Of a DNA stretch of 64,000 nt, positions 23,401-35,270 are shown in pieces. Position 1 is the first letter of the stretch, and each line of letters begins with the position of its first letter. The position numbers were made by a program, and so were the translations under genes. Under the pieces are notes generated by a model that saw only the letters and a program-made list of their open reading frames with translations, ran no database searches and was not told the DNA's origin. The stretch is taken from NCBI GenBank assembly GCA_012932865.1, contig SAXG01000056.1:1-64000 (forward strand), given 5' to 3'. The stretch is from Amylostereum areolatum (taxonomy: Eukaryota; Basidiomycota; Agaricomycetes; Russulales; Stereaceae).

Positions 23401-24725
23401 AGAAGAAAGCAGGAATACAACAGGTCGAGGAATTTGAGAAGCCAACGCGCGATACCACACTTCATATGAAGCACGGCACATACGACAAGATCGAGGACGA
23501 TGGGCTTATCGCGCCTGGAACAGGTGTCAATGGTGCCGATATCATCATTGGAAAGACTGCTCCCCTCCCCGTAGACAGCGAGGAACTTGGTCAAAGATCA
23601 AGGTTGCATACGCGTCGCGACGTGTCCACCCCGTTGAAGAGTACGGAAAGCGGGATCGTGGATCAGGTCTTGGTGACCACGAACCACGAGGGCAACAAGT
23701 TCGTCAAGATCCGCGTTCGCTCAACGCGTATCCCCCAAATTGGCGACAAGTTCGCGTCTCGCCACGGACAGAAGGGTACGATAGGTATCACATACCGTCA
23801 GGAGGATATGCCCTTCACCGCAGAGGGCATCACACCAGACATCATCATTAACCCCCACGCCATTCCCTCGCGTATGACTATCGGCCATTTGGTTGAGTGC
23901 CTGCTGTCGAAGGTAGCAACTTTGATCGGGAACGAGGGTGATGCGACTCCGTTCACCGATCTCACGGTGGAGTCAGTGTCCAAATTCCTCCTGCAACAGG
24001 GCTACCAGTCGCGAGGTTTGGAGGTGATGTACCATGGCCATACGGGGCGCAAGTTGCAGGCACAAGTGTACCTCGGACCGACGTACTACCAACGGTTGAA
24101 ACACATGGTCGATGACAAAATCCACGCTCGTGCCCGCGGACCCGTGCAAATTCTGACGAGACAGCCAGTGGAGGGTCGTAGTCGTGACGGTGGTTTGCGT
24201 TTCGGAGAGATGGAGCGTGATTGTATGATCTCGCATGGTGTGGCAGGCTTCTTGAAGGAGCGATTATTCGATGCCAGCGACGCCTACCGTCTGCATGTGT
24301 GTGACTCGTACGTGCTATTTTACTCTATCGTCTTCAGTCATCGTCGTCTTACCCACGAGCCGCGTTTGACAGATGTGGTCTTACGGCGATCGCGAACTTG
24401 GTATGTGGGTCTACCTAGACCTCGCGCTTTTCTCTGACCTGTTTTTGTGTGTGCAGAAAAAGCAGACATTCGAGGTATGTTACTCCTGCTTTGTCCAAAA
24501 GACGTCGACAATACTGACTCCCCCTCTCTCCAAGTGCCGTGCATGCAAAACGAAGACGGCGGTTTCTCAGCTTTACATTCCCTATGCAGCCAAGCTGCTA
24601 TTCCAGGTTCGTGCAGCTTGGGTACCTTTGCTTCACCCGATCACTCACCTGCTCCTTAGGAGTTGCAAAGTATGAACATAGCCGCTCGTCTGTATTCGAC
24701 ATCCACAGGTCGTATACGAGATTGA
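20473..24725 (+). CDS. RPB2: RNA polymerase II second-largest subunit
   Basis: Second-largest catalytic subunit of RNA polymerase II, about 1,230 residues. Exon 1 is only 10 bp (ATGAGTCGAG, 20473-20482), and exon 2 starts at 20533. Recognisable blocks include [169 protein letters not shown] and [18 protein letters not shown] 51-bp in-frame intron lies at 23051-23101, so the long open frame reads through it. The C-terminal zinc site is spread over four short exons ([40 protein letters not shown]) and ends in STSTGRIRD at TGA 24723-24725. Ten introns. Intact throughout. Confidence 0.97.
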
Positions 24726-24878
24726 GTATTTTCCCGTTGGACATTTGTACTTATCCTCACCTTGCATCGGGATATCGATTGACGCCCTGGTTATGTCCCT
24801 TGTATTGTATATACACTACGCATTATAATGATGACACGCAATTCGTCGAAAGCAATAACTAGCCACTAAGTCGCAAGA

Positions 24879-27284
24879 TTAATCGTCCCTGTTCTTCCTC
24901 CCACCTCCGCTCATCAGACCCTCCCGCTCGTCAACGACGCCGTCATCGTGATCCTGTGTCGTTCGCCTTCGATGATGTTTTTGGGAATCCTCATCCTCAT
25001 CGCTGAGGTCGTGCGCATCCTCATCCCCAATCTCGAATACGACCGCATCGTCGTTGACGAGGCCGTGCCCACGGTTCCCGCCCACAAGGGTTGCCTCGTC
25101 ATCGTCGCGGTGGCGAGGGGATGAACGGTGTTCCATGGCCTCGAGATCATAATCTTCAGCGTCTTCTTCGTCCTGGGCGAGCTCATCCGACATCAACAAT
25201 GTAGATATCAAAAGACAGGTTAGGATACGGCCAGTCATCGAGAGAGACGAGGACGTATCTGCTGTTGTTGGCGGACGGCCTCCATAAATACGCAATCGCG
25301 GCAAAGGCGACGAAGTACAACAGAGAAAGCCAGCCGTCGAGTAGCCACCATCGAATCTTCCAGCTTTTGGCGGCGTAATCTAAACCCACAACGTCAGTCG
25401 TGGGGTGACTCTCGGAGCGTATTCTTCATCACCTTCAGCTAGGCGACCGGAGAACGTAAGGGAAGAGACGAAGAAGAATATTGTCACGGCCACGACGACA
25501 AAGATCAGGATGTACTGCAGTCGCCTGAACATGCGAAGTTTGTAGTGTTGCTTGCGTGCGCTCAACTGAGCAATAGTGGCTAGATCAACAACTCATAAGC
25601 AAAGTAACAGGAGACGGATGAGAAGGTTGACGTACCGTTCAGAGAATACAGTGTCCACATAAGGAAGCCGCTCAAAGTAAATGCGAGAGGGATAACGAAC
25701 ATTAACAGGACAAGAGCTGACGTCGACTCGAATTCAAGTTCGACGATTCCGACGGCATAAAGGACTGTAAGCCAGGTCAATAAAACGGGCAAACTTTTGT
25801 TTGTTTGAAGATTGAGCACGCACCTCCGAATATGAAGTGGAAAACGGCAAGCACTTGACACTTGCGCATGGTAGAACCCAGTTCGTCGCGAACGACCGAA
25901 AGCCCAAGAGATACAACCAAAAGCATAAAGAAGGAGAGGGAGTTTCGTCCAGCATCCAAGATGGCCACGACGAATAAGAAAACGGTCGACGGGGTGCCCT
26001 TGCCGTGAGCATTGAGGTAACGGTAGTAAGCTGACGATAAATTAGCATATAGCAAACGATACGCGCCGAAAATCACTACCTAGGTTGGCCACCATTTCGA
26101 GTACCAAAAAGCCGACTAGACACGAGAGGTAATACTGTCGGTTGCGGTTCATCACTGAGGAACCTATGAATAGCGGCAGGAAACGGCTTACTTGAATCGG
26201 AAGGATTTCGGTGATGTGCTTGTAACACATCCATCCCCAGATGGCTGCCATGAGCAGATACACCACAAGCATAGCGCCATAGAACTATAACATGCTGAGC
26301 ACACGCGATACACCCACGAGGATAACACGACTGACGTTCACTTTGGGATAATCGGTCGCAGGAAGTTGTCCGTTGAACTTGTTGCGGAACAGAACAGTGC
26401 CGGTGTAGGAAGGATGGACTTCAATCGAGTCTTGGCGGGTCAACTGCGGAGTTGACGAAGGCTGCAGGACTGTAACGGGGATGACGGCTGTCGCGCGCAG
26501 GATAATTTAATGGCACCGACCAGATCTGAAGACACCGACGGAACGCACCAACGCAGTAATAGCCTGTCTTGCGGACGAGGTACTGGATTGGTTCACTGTA
26601 ACGAAGAATATTTGACGGACTTGGATTAATGGTATCCCTGGGAAGGACGGATGCTCTGCGGAAGGGCGAACTATATTCGCTGTCGGGAGGTGTTGGGTTT
26701 CCTGCGGGGTTATTCCAGAACCCACTTGCGGCGTTTTCAGCAGGAGGTTGACTCTCCGAGACCTCGCCAGAGTCGGCTGTGTCGGAAAACGCGACGCGCG
26801 CCGACCAGAACGTGGTATCGTCGATAGTCTTGCCGTTCGGGAGGTCTAGAATGAATCGGCCAAGCTGTTCCGTGGTGCAGAAACCATTGCGAACAGCGTC
26901 GGAGGTGCATATGTATGTTCTCTGCTGATACAATCGAATAAACGCGAGCCTTAGCGCCGCAAGTGATGGTACTCACGGGTAGGTATGCGTCTTCCTCCGA
27001 AGTGATCTTGCCGAGGTACTTGTAATCCGACCACTCGTATATCACCATCGCCAGCTGACCTTGCGATGCAGACTCGAAGCTAACTGGTAAGCTGTGAGCT
27101 ATATGAAAGATATGGGGCTGAGAAAACACATACCGTTGATGAAGGTGTTAGAACCACTCCACATGCCAGAGCATATTTGCCTGGAATAATCGGTGTCGAG
27201 GATAGGAACTTCGTATGCTGCTGTGGCTATTGCAGCACCGAGAAAGCCAATAGCCCAGGCGAGGGGTTTGGTGCTGAGCACCAT
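24879..27284 (-). CDS. Lung seven-TM / PTM1-GPR107-like Golgi membrane protein
   Basis: Seven-transmembrane protein of the PTM1/GPR107/GPR108 family, thought to act in Golgi-endosome trafficking. ATG 27282-27284 begins a signal-like sequence (KPLAWAIGFLGAAIATAAYE). A luminal domain follows with ASQGQLAMVIYEWSDYKYLG, RTYICTSDAVRNGFCTTEQL and LDLPNGKTIDDTTFWSARV. Transmembrane segments in later exons include LVVYLLMAAIWGWMCYKH, YYLSCLVGFLVLEMV, FLFVVAILDAGRNSLSFFML, LVLLMFVIPLAFTLSGFLMW, RLQYILIFVVVAVTIFFFVS and LSLLYFVAFAAIAYLWRPS, with the conserved KIRWWLLDGWLS before the last. The cytosolic tail is acidic (DEDAHDLSDEDEDSQ) and ends at 24879. At least nine short introns. Its start is 222 bp from that of SNX4, in a shared promoter. 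Confidence 0.88.
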
Positions 27285-27506
27285 GGATAATGAAGGGAGG
27301 GTAATAAGATGGGATGGTGGTTGCTGTCGGACAAGCTGAGCGGGCGGGTGTAAGGGACGGAATTGCCCGTGTCATCAGCGCGCTTTCGTAACTGGACGCG
27401 TTCTGCGCAGTCAACTGGTTCGGTCTGCCGTTCGGTCCCATCGTCATCTCCCGCCGACGCCGCTCCAGATTCCAACTACCCTTTCACTTTCTCCGCCCTT
27501 CACACC

Positions 27507-29340
27507 ATGCTCGGCGACGAAGAGGATGTATTTGACAGCGTCACCTGGGAATCTCCCGCAGCGCAGGCTTACGATGCCGACCCAGAACCCACTCCTTCTC
27601 GTCCTGGGTTTAGGCAAAGCACCGTCGAAGGAGAGGAGGAACGCGGTCCACACGACCCCAAGTGGGAGGGATATCTCATCACACAGGTCAAGGATCCTTT
27701 GAAGGAGCATGCGGACACGAAAGATGCCTACGTCTCGTATCTTGTTACAGCCAAGGTCCGAGTGGTACTTCATTCGACATATAACTCAAGTTCTCAGTTG
27801 TTTTGCAGACCAATCTGTCGATCTTTTCTTCTCCCTCTCCCTCCGCTAGAAGACGTTTTCAAGATTTTGTCTTCCTCCGAAACCATCTCGCAAAAGACTT
27901 CCCCGCATGCGTTGTTCCCCCGCTACCCGACAAGCACAGGCTAGGTGCGTATTCGCCTGTATGTTGGCCTTCTCCTTCACCAATGTACCTTCCAGAATAT
28001 CTCACTGGAGATAGGTTCAGTCCAGAATTTATGGAGCGTCGCCGCCAGGAGCAAGTGCTTTCGCGGTCTCACACATCATCCTGTCCTAACGCGATCTTGC
28101 AGTCTCCATCGCTTTCTCCAGCGACTAGCCCGGCACCCGACATTACAGCGCAGCACCCTTGTCCGCGCCTTCTTTGAATCGACGGAATGGGTGAGTGACC
28201 CTTCGGCGGTTTCGTTCCAATGCTCAAACGTCCTGGCCAGCATGTCATTATGCACCAGCATATCGCTCATCCACCAGGTCCCGACCAGCCACAGGGTGTG
28301 ATTGAGAACCTGTCAGATACCCTTCTCAACGCATTTGCTCGTGTTCGTAAACCCGATGAGCGCTTTCTTGCCATGCGCGAGAATGTGGACAGGTTCGAGG
28401 AGAGCATCAACACCTCGGAACGCTTGTGGACGCGTGTTCGTGGACGCACCACAGGTGAGCATTCACGATAATCACTTGTTTCATGCGACATCTAAGGCTA
28501 AATGAGCTGGGGACCCCCAATCCGCGGGTGAAGATCTTACCGGGGACTACCATGACCTGGCTGTTGCAGTCCAGGGTCTTGGTTTTCTTGAATCGGGCAT
28601 TACAGACCAGTTGAACCATTTCTCCAACACTCTGCTGGAGTTCTCTGCGCTAATGCGCCACACGGTACGCGGTTTACCTTGTCGCCCTTTCTTGCCCTAA
28701 GGCGACGACAACAGACGCAAAACACGATCGATCCCTTCCTCATACATCTACATTCTCTCACGACTTACTCGCACGCTCATCGAGCCGTGCTCAAACTGCG
28801 CGACCAGAAGCAACTGGACCTCGAAGAACTCACGGACTATCTCTCGGGGGTTACTGCTGAACGTGATCGCCTTTCTGCTATCATCAGTGGACACGCTGGT
28901 AGTTCCGGACTTGGTTTGGGTGCATACCTAAGGGATCGCGTGGATGCAATTCGCGGTGCAGATGATGACCGGAGCCGTGTGGAGAAAATGAAAAAGCTCG
29001 ATGTCAAGATTAAGGAGGTAAAATATAGCATTACCTCTAGACCTCGTTATACTGACTCTCGGGAACGCATACAGTTGGAAGATGCAGTGACCACTGCTCA
29101 TGAGACCTCGGATGCTTTCAGCGATGAAACGTTACGAGAACAGGCCATCTTTCAACACGCTAAAGAGGCAGAGATGAAGGAGATGCTCACGAACCTTGCC
29201 GACGGACAAATTGAACTCTACAAGACTGTACGCTTTTTTCGATCTCAGACCGTGTCCCCCTGGCTGATATGCCTTTGCAGGCTATGGAAGAGTGGGATCG
29301 GATAATTCCCATCATCCAGCGGATACGGGTCGACGTCTGA
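27507..29340 (+). CDS. SNX4: Sorting nexin SNX4/Atg24 (PX-BAR)
   Basis: Endosomal sorting nexin that binds PI3P through a PX domain and bends membrane through a BAR domain, acting in retrieval from endosomes and in selective autophagy. Start chosen at ATG 27507 (MLGDEEDVFDSVTWESPAAQ). PX domain: KWEGYLITQVKDPLKEHADT, then SPSARRRFQDFVFLRNHLAK (the RRFxDF phosphoinositide site) and VVPPLPDKHRLEYLTGDRFS across an intron; FMERRRQ and FLQRLARHPTL close it. The BAR part has long charged helices: NAFARVRKPDERFLAMRENV, QGLGFLESGITDQLNHFSNT, LRDQKQLDLEELTDYLSGVT and FQHAKEAEMKEMLTNLADGQ. It ends with EEWDRIIPIIQRIRVDV at TGA 29338-29340. About eight introns. Convergent with REV7. Confidence 0.92.
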
Positions 29341-29472
29341 CGCGATGGACGCGTCACATTGTATCTATAGTTTCGGACCTTTTGCTTGGACTTCGCTATT
29401 CTCGTAATAATTGGACGCTTGGTTTCGATTATACAACAGGACGGATTAAAGCACTTGCGTAGGATGTGTCAG

Positions 29473-30606
29473 TCATTCCGCTCGTTCCTTTCCTTTCCCT
29501 TTCCCCTTCCCTTTCCCCGGGTCTACGGGTTTCGGAGGTTCGAACGGCTCTTCTCCGATGAGGCGGAGCTTGTCTTCCGATTCCTGAACCGCGAGCGAAA
29601 GCTGGATGGGAGATGGAATCAATCAGGACCCATAATCAGACGTGCGCCTTACGTTGATGACTCCGGTCTCTACAGCGCGAACCATGTGAAGCTCTGCGTC
29701 CGGCGACGCTCCCGGTGTTGTATGCTGGGTCACTGCTGGAATCCAAGGAGGGGGAGTTTCCTGGAAGCAAAATCAGGCCTAAAGTGATTCTGAGACATGG
29801 TGAGCTCTTTACCTTGGCCGGCTCGGCGGCAGGAGCCTTACCATCCTTCAGCTCCAGCAATATGGCAAACGAGTTGTCCCCTTGGGGGAAAGTTAGGATG
29901 AGCGCGTATCCGAGTGTGAAGTCGGGAGGGGGGACCCACCGTCTCTCGGAAGTTCGCCCAGTTGGGATTCCATCATGCTTAACTTGACGAGGAAAGAGCG
30001 GAAATACTGACTCAGCGCCGACAGTGCCATCGCACCCTCTACCCTGAGAGGCGGGAGTCGGTTGGTTGGTTGGGGAATCGAGGTGAGACATACCCTGTGT
30101 CCTTGTTGAACGCCTCGACGTCGATCATATTCTGGATGGTGAAGATGAACCGCTCGAGGGCGACCTCATCCTTGTTTTTGATCACGACCACAACCTTGTC
30201 GACATGTCCCTGCATATACAGTTGCATCAGCATTAGGAATGCGCCTAAAGGGCCCGAAACACGAACCAGCACGAGCTCCTCCCCTACCGCTTTGACCGCG
30301 CCGGAGATGTACGTGTTCAGAGCAGGGTGGCGAGATTGGAAGACGGGCGTCTCGTACTTCTTCCGCCGGATGAAGAGCTCGGCGGGGTAGATCTGGCGCA
30401 CATACAGAATACCGTGGATGGCCACTTCAACTGTGAGCAAGGGGGATAGCAAAATGGTCAGGGGGCGAGGCACACGTTCAGAAAAAAGCAAACCTACTGA
30501 ATTCTGTTATACCGCGAACAGTTTCTGTAGGCGCAGTAAGTACAACTCCATGAGGGCATTCCGATAAAAATACTCGCGATTGAACGTGAGGGATGTTGGG
30601 GCGGAC
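29473..30606 (-). CDS. REV7: HORMA-domain protein REV7 (MAD2L2)
   Basis: HORMA protein that serves as accessory subunit of DNA polymerase zeta in translesion synthesis and joins other repair complexes. Exon 1 starts at ATG 30604-30606 (MSAPTSLTFNRE). A 49-bp intron, a short exon (TVRGITEFI) and another intron lead to EVAIHGILYVRQIYPAELF and RRKKYETPVFQSRHPALNTY, the HORMA core. Further exons give GHVDKVVVVIKNKDEVALER, FIFTIQNMIDVEAFN, ALSALSQYFRSFLVKLSMME and NSFAILLELKDGK. The safety-belt region contains the family hallmark HMVRAVETGVIN, followed across a last intron by LSLAVQESEDKLRLIGEEPF and a Lys/Gly-rich tail (DPGKGKGKGKGKERAE) to the stop 29473-29475. All joins restore frame. About 200 residues, normal for REV7 apart from the basic tail. 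Confidence 0.9.
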
Positions 30607-30881
30607 ATCTCACATTGCTGTAGCCGGCTTGTGGGCGACGTAGTTCAAGTCGCAATAAACAACGTTGAACGGCCAACGCCGGTGCCGAACACTGATCCGA
30701 GACAGAAATCCCCAGGGGCAGTAAACAAGAAACGGGAATGCAGCATGTATGCATCGATAACTTGAACAACGTAAACATATGGAATCGGAACGTCTATGAT
30801 ACATGAGTGGGTCGTGTCCTTGTGCGTAAAGTCAACGTCGAGGGCCGTGAAATGATCTGAAATCCAATATACGGAGTAAGA

Positions 30882-32934
30882 TTAGTAGGAAGAACGTTTG
30901 TTCTCTTTACGGTCTATCTGCTCTTGTCTTCGTCCTCGCCACACGGGCCCGTATGCCATCTCGATAAAGAGCAAGGGCGCCACAGCAACACACATGGCAG
31001 CGAGGACGACGTAAGTCCAACCTGGCTTGAGCGCATTCGTAATGATGTCGATCACTGAGACCAACGTTGCCCCCAAAGAGCAGCGGACTAAGTTATTCTG
31101 ATAGATAGAATGATTCAGCACGAGGAATCCGGAGTGCTGAAGATAGGAGGGGACATACGCATGCAGTGATAGAAGACCCTTGCGTCGGAAACAAGTCGAT
31201 AAGGATCGTGGAGATGGTATTCATGATGCCTACGACGCTGAACCCGACTGAGACCAGATCGACGGTCAGCGGACATCACGAGGAGAGCTCACAACAACGT
31301 ACTGATGATCTGAAGTATGAGGGGACCAGCGAGAGCCACGTTTGCCTGCAGGCACCACCCATACCCTGCCACACATATGGTGACCACGAGAAGAAAGACG
31401 GGCAGCAACCGCAAGCGCGCGACCTCTATTGGAAAACTGTCGTCTTTAGACCCGTCTCCCGCACGAAGGTCCTTCTCCCCATCGCTCTGTTCCCTGCGAA
31501 TTGCTGACGCCTTGACGCGCTGATAATCCCAATCTAATAGCTTTCCCGAAAAAATCGTGCCGGTCATCATGCCCCCGCCTATTCCGAGGAAGCAGAGACC
31601 GATATCGGTTTGATTGAGCTCTGGGTAGGTAACAGTGAAGAGGGTTGAAATCGTCGTGAGCACGCCATAAAAAACGGCGTACACTATGCCGTTGAACACA
31701 AGGAGGACTATGATGTCTGGGTACAACAGAATTCGCAGGGGATTGACGAACGGCTTCTTGGGCGGTTTCTCCCCAGTCGTCTCGATAGTCCTTCCGCGCC
31801 CAATGATGGGTATCAGTGGCCTGTATAAAGGTGCGGGTTTGTAGCTTCCGTCTCCAACAATCGCGCGCAAAGTCTCAGGGAGGAAACTGCCAATTGCGTC
31901 GTCAGTACAAATGGGATCGATGATTGTATATGAAACCCACCAAAGGATCCCAATCGCGCACATGGATGCTGCGATGCAGAGAAACCAAAAGATAGACCTC
32001 CATCCCAATCCTTGAGAGAGGCCGCCGCCAATAACAGGTCCAATGCATGGTCCAACCTGAAAAGGTGAGGTGAATGAAGCCCTTCATAAAATGAACTTTG
32101 AATGACATACCAATGGCCCCACGCCAAAGATACCCATGAAGTTGCCCCTCTCAGCACGTGTGGCTATGTCGCCGATAATCCCACTGCCTATAGATGGAAT
32201 GAGCTCATGTGGCAGCGGGCGACGAGTGCTGGACCGAGACGTACCTAGCGCGATGGTACTCGCTGAGCCGGCAGCTTGTATACATCTGAGCAACATGAGG
32301 AGCCAATAGTCTGAAGTGGGTACGAGCGCTAGTCCCACGCAAGTCAAAGCCAGAAGGACCTAAACATAGCATGAGATTCGTCATGCCGCACAAGGCAGGA
32401 CAGCACGCACCATGCATGCGACTGTCATGAGTCTACGTCCCCAACGATCAGACAGTGTTCCCCAGAGCATGGGACCTACGAAATAAGAAACCGATCATTA
32501 AGATTGGGATCATATGCCGAGTAGAAGGAGAACACACTGAGTCCTTGCATGACCATATAGATTGTCACAGTCAGGTTGATCGCCTCGGTGCTCTTATGAA
32601 ACTGTGAGGCGATAACCGGGATCGCTGGGAAGTACACGTTTGCCGTCAGAGGACTGCCCATAGGTGATGCTATTATCAAGGGTTACTCTTGCGTGAACGC
32701 ATACACGTACCTAAACACCCCGGCCAGGGATGCCATAAGAACGATTGTCCATTTTTCTTTGCTGGTGAAGACGCTATATGCCTTCACTGTAGGTTGAGAG
32801 GGTCTTCTTTCGTCGGCCCTAGAGGTCACCTTTTCGTCTATGAGAGGCGAGGAGAGAACGGGGCCCTCTTGGACACCCTCAGCGATTGTGGGAACGGTGG
32901 ATGTTCGGCCAGAGTAAGGCGGGGATCCAGACAT
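30882..32934 (-). CDS. MFS transporter, DHA1-type (12 TM)
   Basis: Major facilitator superfamily proton-driven exporter of the drug:H+ antiporter 1 type, plasma or vacuolar membrane. ATG 32932-32934 begins a cytosolic N-terminus (TSTVPTIAEGVQEGPV), then FTSKEKWTIVLMASLAGVF. The DHA1 motif SPMGSPLTANVYFPAIPVIA follows, then the loop 2-3 signature LWGTLSDRWGRR. Helix 4-5 sequence LMLLRCIQAAGSASTIALG is followed by GIIGDIATRAERGNFMGIFG and the motif C-like VGPCIGPVIGGGLSQGLGWR. The second half, after a central loop, has LVFNGIVYAVFYGVLTTIST, GLCFLGIGGGMMTGTIFSGK and VVLAAMCVAVAPLLFIEMAY, ending at 30882. At least seven introns. Substrate cannot be predicted from sequence. Confidence 0.9.
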
Positions 32935-32972
32935 CGGGGGGACGCCAGGACACGACCATAATCGTAACGGCT

Positions 32973-33167
32973 TTATCTGTTTTGCTGGTGGTCTCTTGTG
33001 GGTGTCGCGCTATCTGAGCTCAGAGCGCGGCTCATCATAGGCACCCCGTGTGGCGGCGTTGATTGGCTCATGACCATATCACGGTTCGCCGGTGCATTTT
33101 CTTTATTGGTTACAGGGCGGGAGCCGTCGGAAGGCAGAGGCATCCGTCGTTTGGTTCGAGTGCTCAT
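32973..33167 (-). CDS. Possible small ORF with KEN-like motif
   Basis: A 64-codon frame starting MSTRTKRRMPLPSDGSRPVT, with NKENAPANRD just after, a classical KEN-box sequence of APC/C substrates. It ends 39 bp upstream of the MFS transporter start on the same strand. It may be an upstream reading frame or first exon of an unseen gene, or chance. No domain and no visible splice continuation. Confidence 0.25.
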   Translation of the reverse strand: MSTRTKRRMPLPSDGSRPVTNKENAPANRDMVMSQSTPPHGVPMMSRALSSDSATPTRDHQQNR

Positions 33168-33922
33168 AATCCTTTAATACAAAGAGAGACGCGGTGGAGC
33201 GCTGCGTCACGTCACGACACAAACCGCGAGACAAGTGAGCTTTCTGATTGGTTGTGGGACAACAGCCACGTCATCGTAACGCGACGCGTGACAAGTCGCG
33301 TTGACAAATGCACGTGGCTGCTTGCGTCATCCTAGGCTTGCGCGTCGGCCGGGTCGCCGCGTCGCTCTTCGTCTTGACCTCCACCACGTACTTGGCCACC
33401 GTCATACCTTCCCACTCTCTATGGCACCTCTACGCACCGCCGTTAGCGTCAAAGTAGCCTCCATGGCACAGCCCTACTTATACCTTTTACTTTGTATATC
33501 AGAAAACAAATTCAAATCAATTTTCCTCCAAAGCAATGTTTGTGCAGCAACATGGACGTGTTTTGTCGCTTCGGTCACGATGACCGCGTCGCTCCCACCC
33601 CCCCTGATTGGATTTATTTATATATCTAGAGATTTTTCGGGAAATTTCCTCGGTGCTCGGATGAGGCGTGGTGGTCCCGAGCTCGAGTGATGTACGACAC
33701 GACCCGACCCGACACGACACAGTACAGCACACCCTGTCATCTGCATCCAGTGCATCTCGGTGCGTTCATCTGGATCATGTGCGCATTTTCTTTCTCTCTT
33801 GCGAGACGAACTGACATGTACTATTTGTGCAGAAGAATCTATGCGAGTTGGGGGTGACATTGGCTGGCCATTGGGACGGTGCACCGAGCAGGAACGCAGG
33901 TCCACTGATTCCGTCCAAGATG
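33168..33922. other. Intergenic, no gene seen
   Basis: 755 bp with only unsupported frames. It includes a run of direct GACACGACCCGACCC-like pentamer/decamer repeats at about 33694-33720. Confidence 0.4.
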
Positions 33923-34490
33923 CAGCCCCCAGAAACAGTGCCCATTCAACCTCCTCGCAAGCGAACGAGAACACGGCCGTCCAGGTATGACTGACCTTAA
34001 CAAACTGATCAATGTCCTTGCTTACTATATTGTTGTCTACAGCTTTCCTCGGCTGACGCCATTGGCCACCGCCGGTCTTGAGTGCGAGCACAACGACATC
34101 CTCAGGATCCTGAAGGTCCGCAACAGCATTGTATTGTGTCGTCCACGTCCGAATCAACGACAGGTGACACGATAATGCAAGAACCCAACCAACCAGCAAG
34201 CCTCGAACGGAGCTTTCATAGATGGTACGTGCATACAGTATCAATCAATGTGATAGTAAAGGCTTTACTGATCCTTTTGTTATCCATATCACAGGTGATA
34301 TGTCCTCATCGACATTGCATATTCGCAGGCCTACTCGGCCCTCGGCGACTTGCTTCCTACGCCCCCAAGGACTCCAGCTCTGAACCCTCAAGGAACAGAA
34401 CAACCCACTCTGCTATCGAAATGGCAGATTGCCAAGAGAGCCCGACACGAGCGAGAGCATTTGGGACCGTCACAAACCCCTCTACTGTAG
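33923..34490 (+). CDS. Possible small basic protein, multi-exon
   Basis: Three blocks join in frame: ATG at about 33923 (MQPPETVPIQPPRKRTRTRP), then after a 57-bp intron (GTATGACTG to TCTACAG) SFPRLTPLATAGLECEHNDI, then after a longer intron (acceptor TTCGCAG) AYSALGDLLPTPPRTPALNP and WQIAKRARHEREHLGP, ending at TAG about 34490. The basic N-terminal PPRKRTRTRP could be a nuclear signal. The smooth splice-consistent frame and composition look coding, but no family is recognised and the second donor is uncertain. It lies about 270 bp upstream of the transposon. Confidence 0.3.
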
Positions 34491-34750
34491 GCGGCTGTAG
34501 TTTGGCAACTCGCAACCGGTGTCACATGACCGTGGGAGCGGGTAGAGGAGGGCAACCCGGCCTCGGGGACGGGGGACATCCACTTTAGGCAACGCAACCT
34601 CTTGTGAGTGAGCTCTCCCAAAGGGCCAAAGCTGTCCTATGTAGCGTCGAGTGATCATCCTCACGCTTTGGCCCATTACACTGTACACGAATCTGTATAT
34701 GAATACAAGGTTTTGTGCACACTGACCACCTTATTTGTCACTGAGTGCTG

Positions 34751-35270
34751 ATTAGCTCAGGACCCCTGAAATTCCCTATAAATGATTCATCTCGGACCAC
34801 CGAAAATTTGGGCCTTATGGGAACCTATGTATGGTACTCTCCACCGAAAATGGGCCCCGTAGGGCCGACATGTTGGAGCTAAGAACCACTGAAAAGGAAC
34901 CCGCCCGTCCGAAGTCCCATCTTCACCACCGAAAATGGTAAGCATCTGAACACGCCGAGGATCTGTCAGTTCCAATCACAAGTATTTTGCATATTTTGCT
35001 TCCCATGGGTCTATGGAAGCAAACTAGGCATGTTATAGCAAGCTTGTGCATAAAATGAGAGTTCTGCTCTGGAAACCTCGACGCCGAAGGCGTGGGAAAT
35101 TAGACTATTTTTAGATATGTATAGTCTAAGAACCACTGAAAACGGCTGACTTGAAAAAATCTATCATGTAAATCACCGAAAATGGCCCAAATTCTGTCCC
35201 AGCGCACCACCGAAAACAGGTCACCCTGGGATGAATGCTCTATAGGGAATTTCAGGGGTCCTATTAGCTC
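34751..35270. mobile_element. hAT-like non-autonomous DNA transposon (MITE)
   Basis: A complete 504-bp element at 34759-35262. Its 22-bp terminal inverted repeats are perfect (34759-34780 and 35241-35262), beginning AGGACCCCTG, with weaker similarity inward for about another 15 bp. It is flanked by identical 8-bp direct repeats ATTAGCTC (34751-34758 and 35263-35270), a target-site duplication of the size made by hAT transposases. There is no coding capacity; the longest frames inside are under 75 codons. The interior has seven or so copies of an ACCACCGAAAAT-like motif, all in the same orientation, which may be transposase-binding subterminal repeats. The perfect TSD and TIRs indicate recent insertion. 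hAT assignment rests on TSD length and the CAGGGGTCC-like end, so it is inference. Confidence 0.85.
34797..35221 (+). repeat. ACCACCGAAAAT-type interspersed motif inside the MITE
   Basis: Near-identical 12-mers (core CACYGAAAA) occur at about 34797, 34845, 34890, 34926, 35133, 35174 and 35206. They cluster in two groups near the two ends of the element. The spacing is irregular, so this is not a simple tandem array. Confidence 0.7.

Noticed and set aside
33618..34244. 208-codon minus-strand frame
   Set aside because: Unnatural composition and overlap with spliceable plus-strand blocks; no motif.
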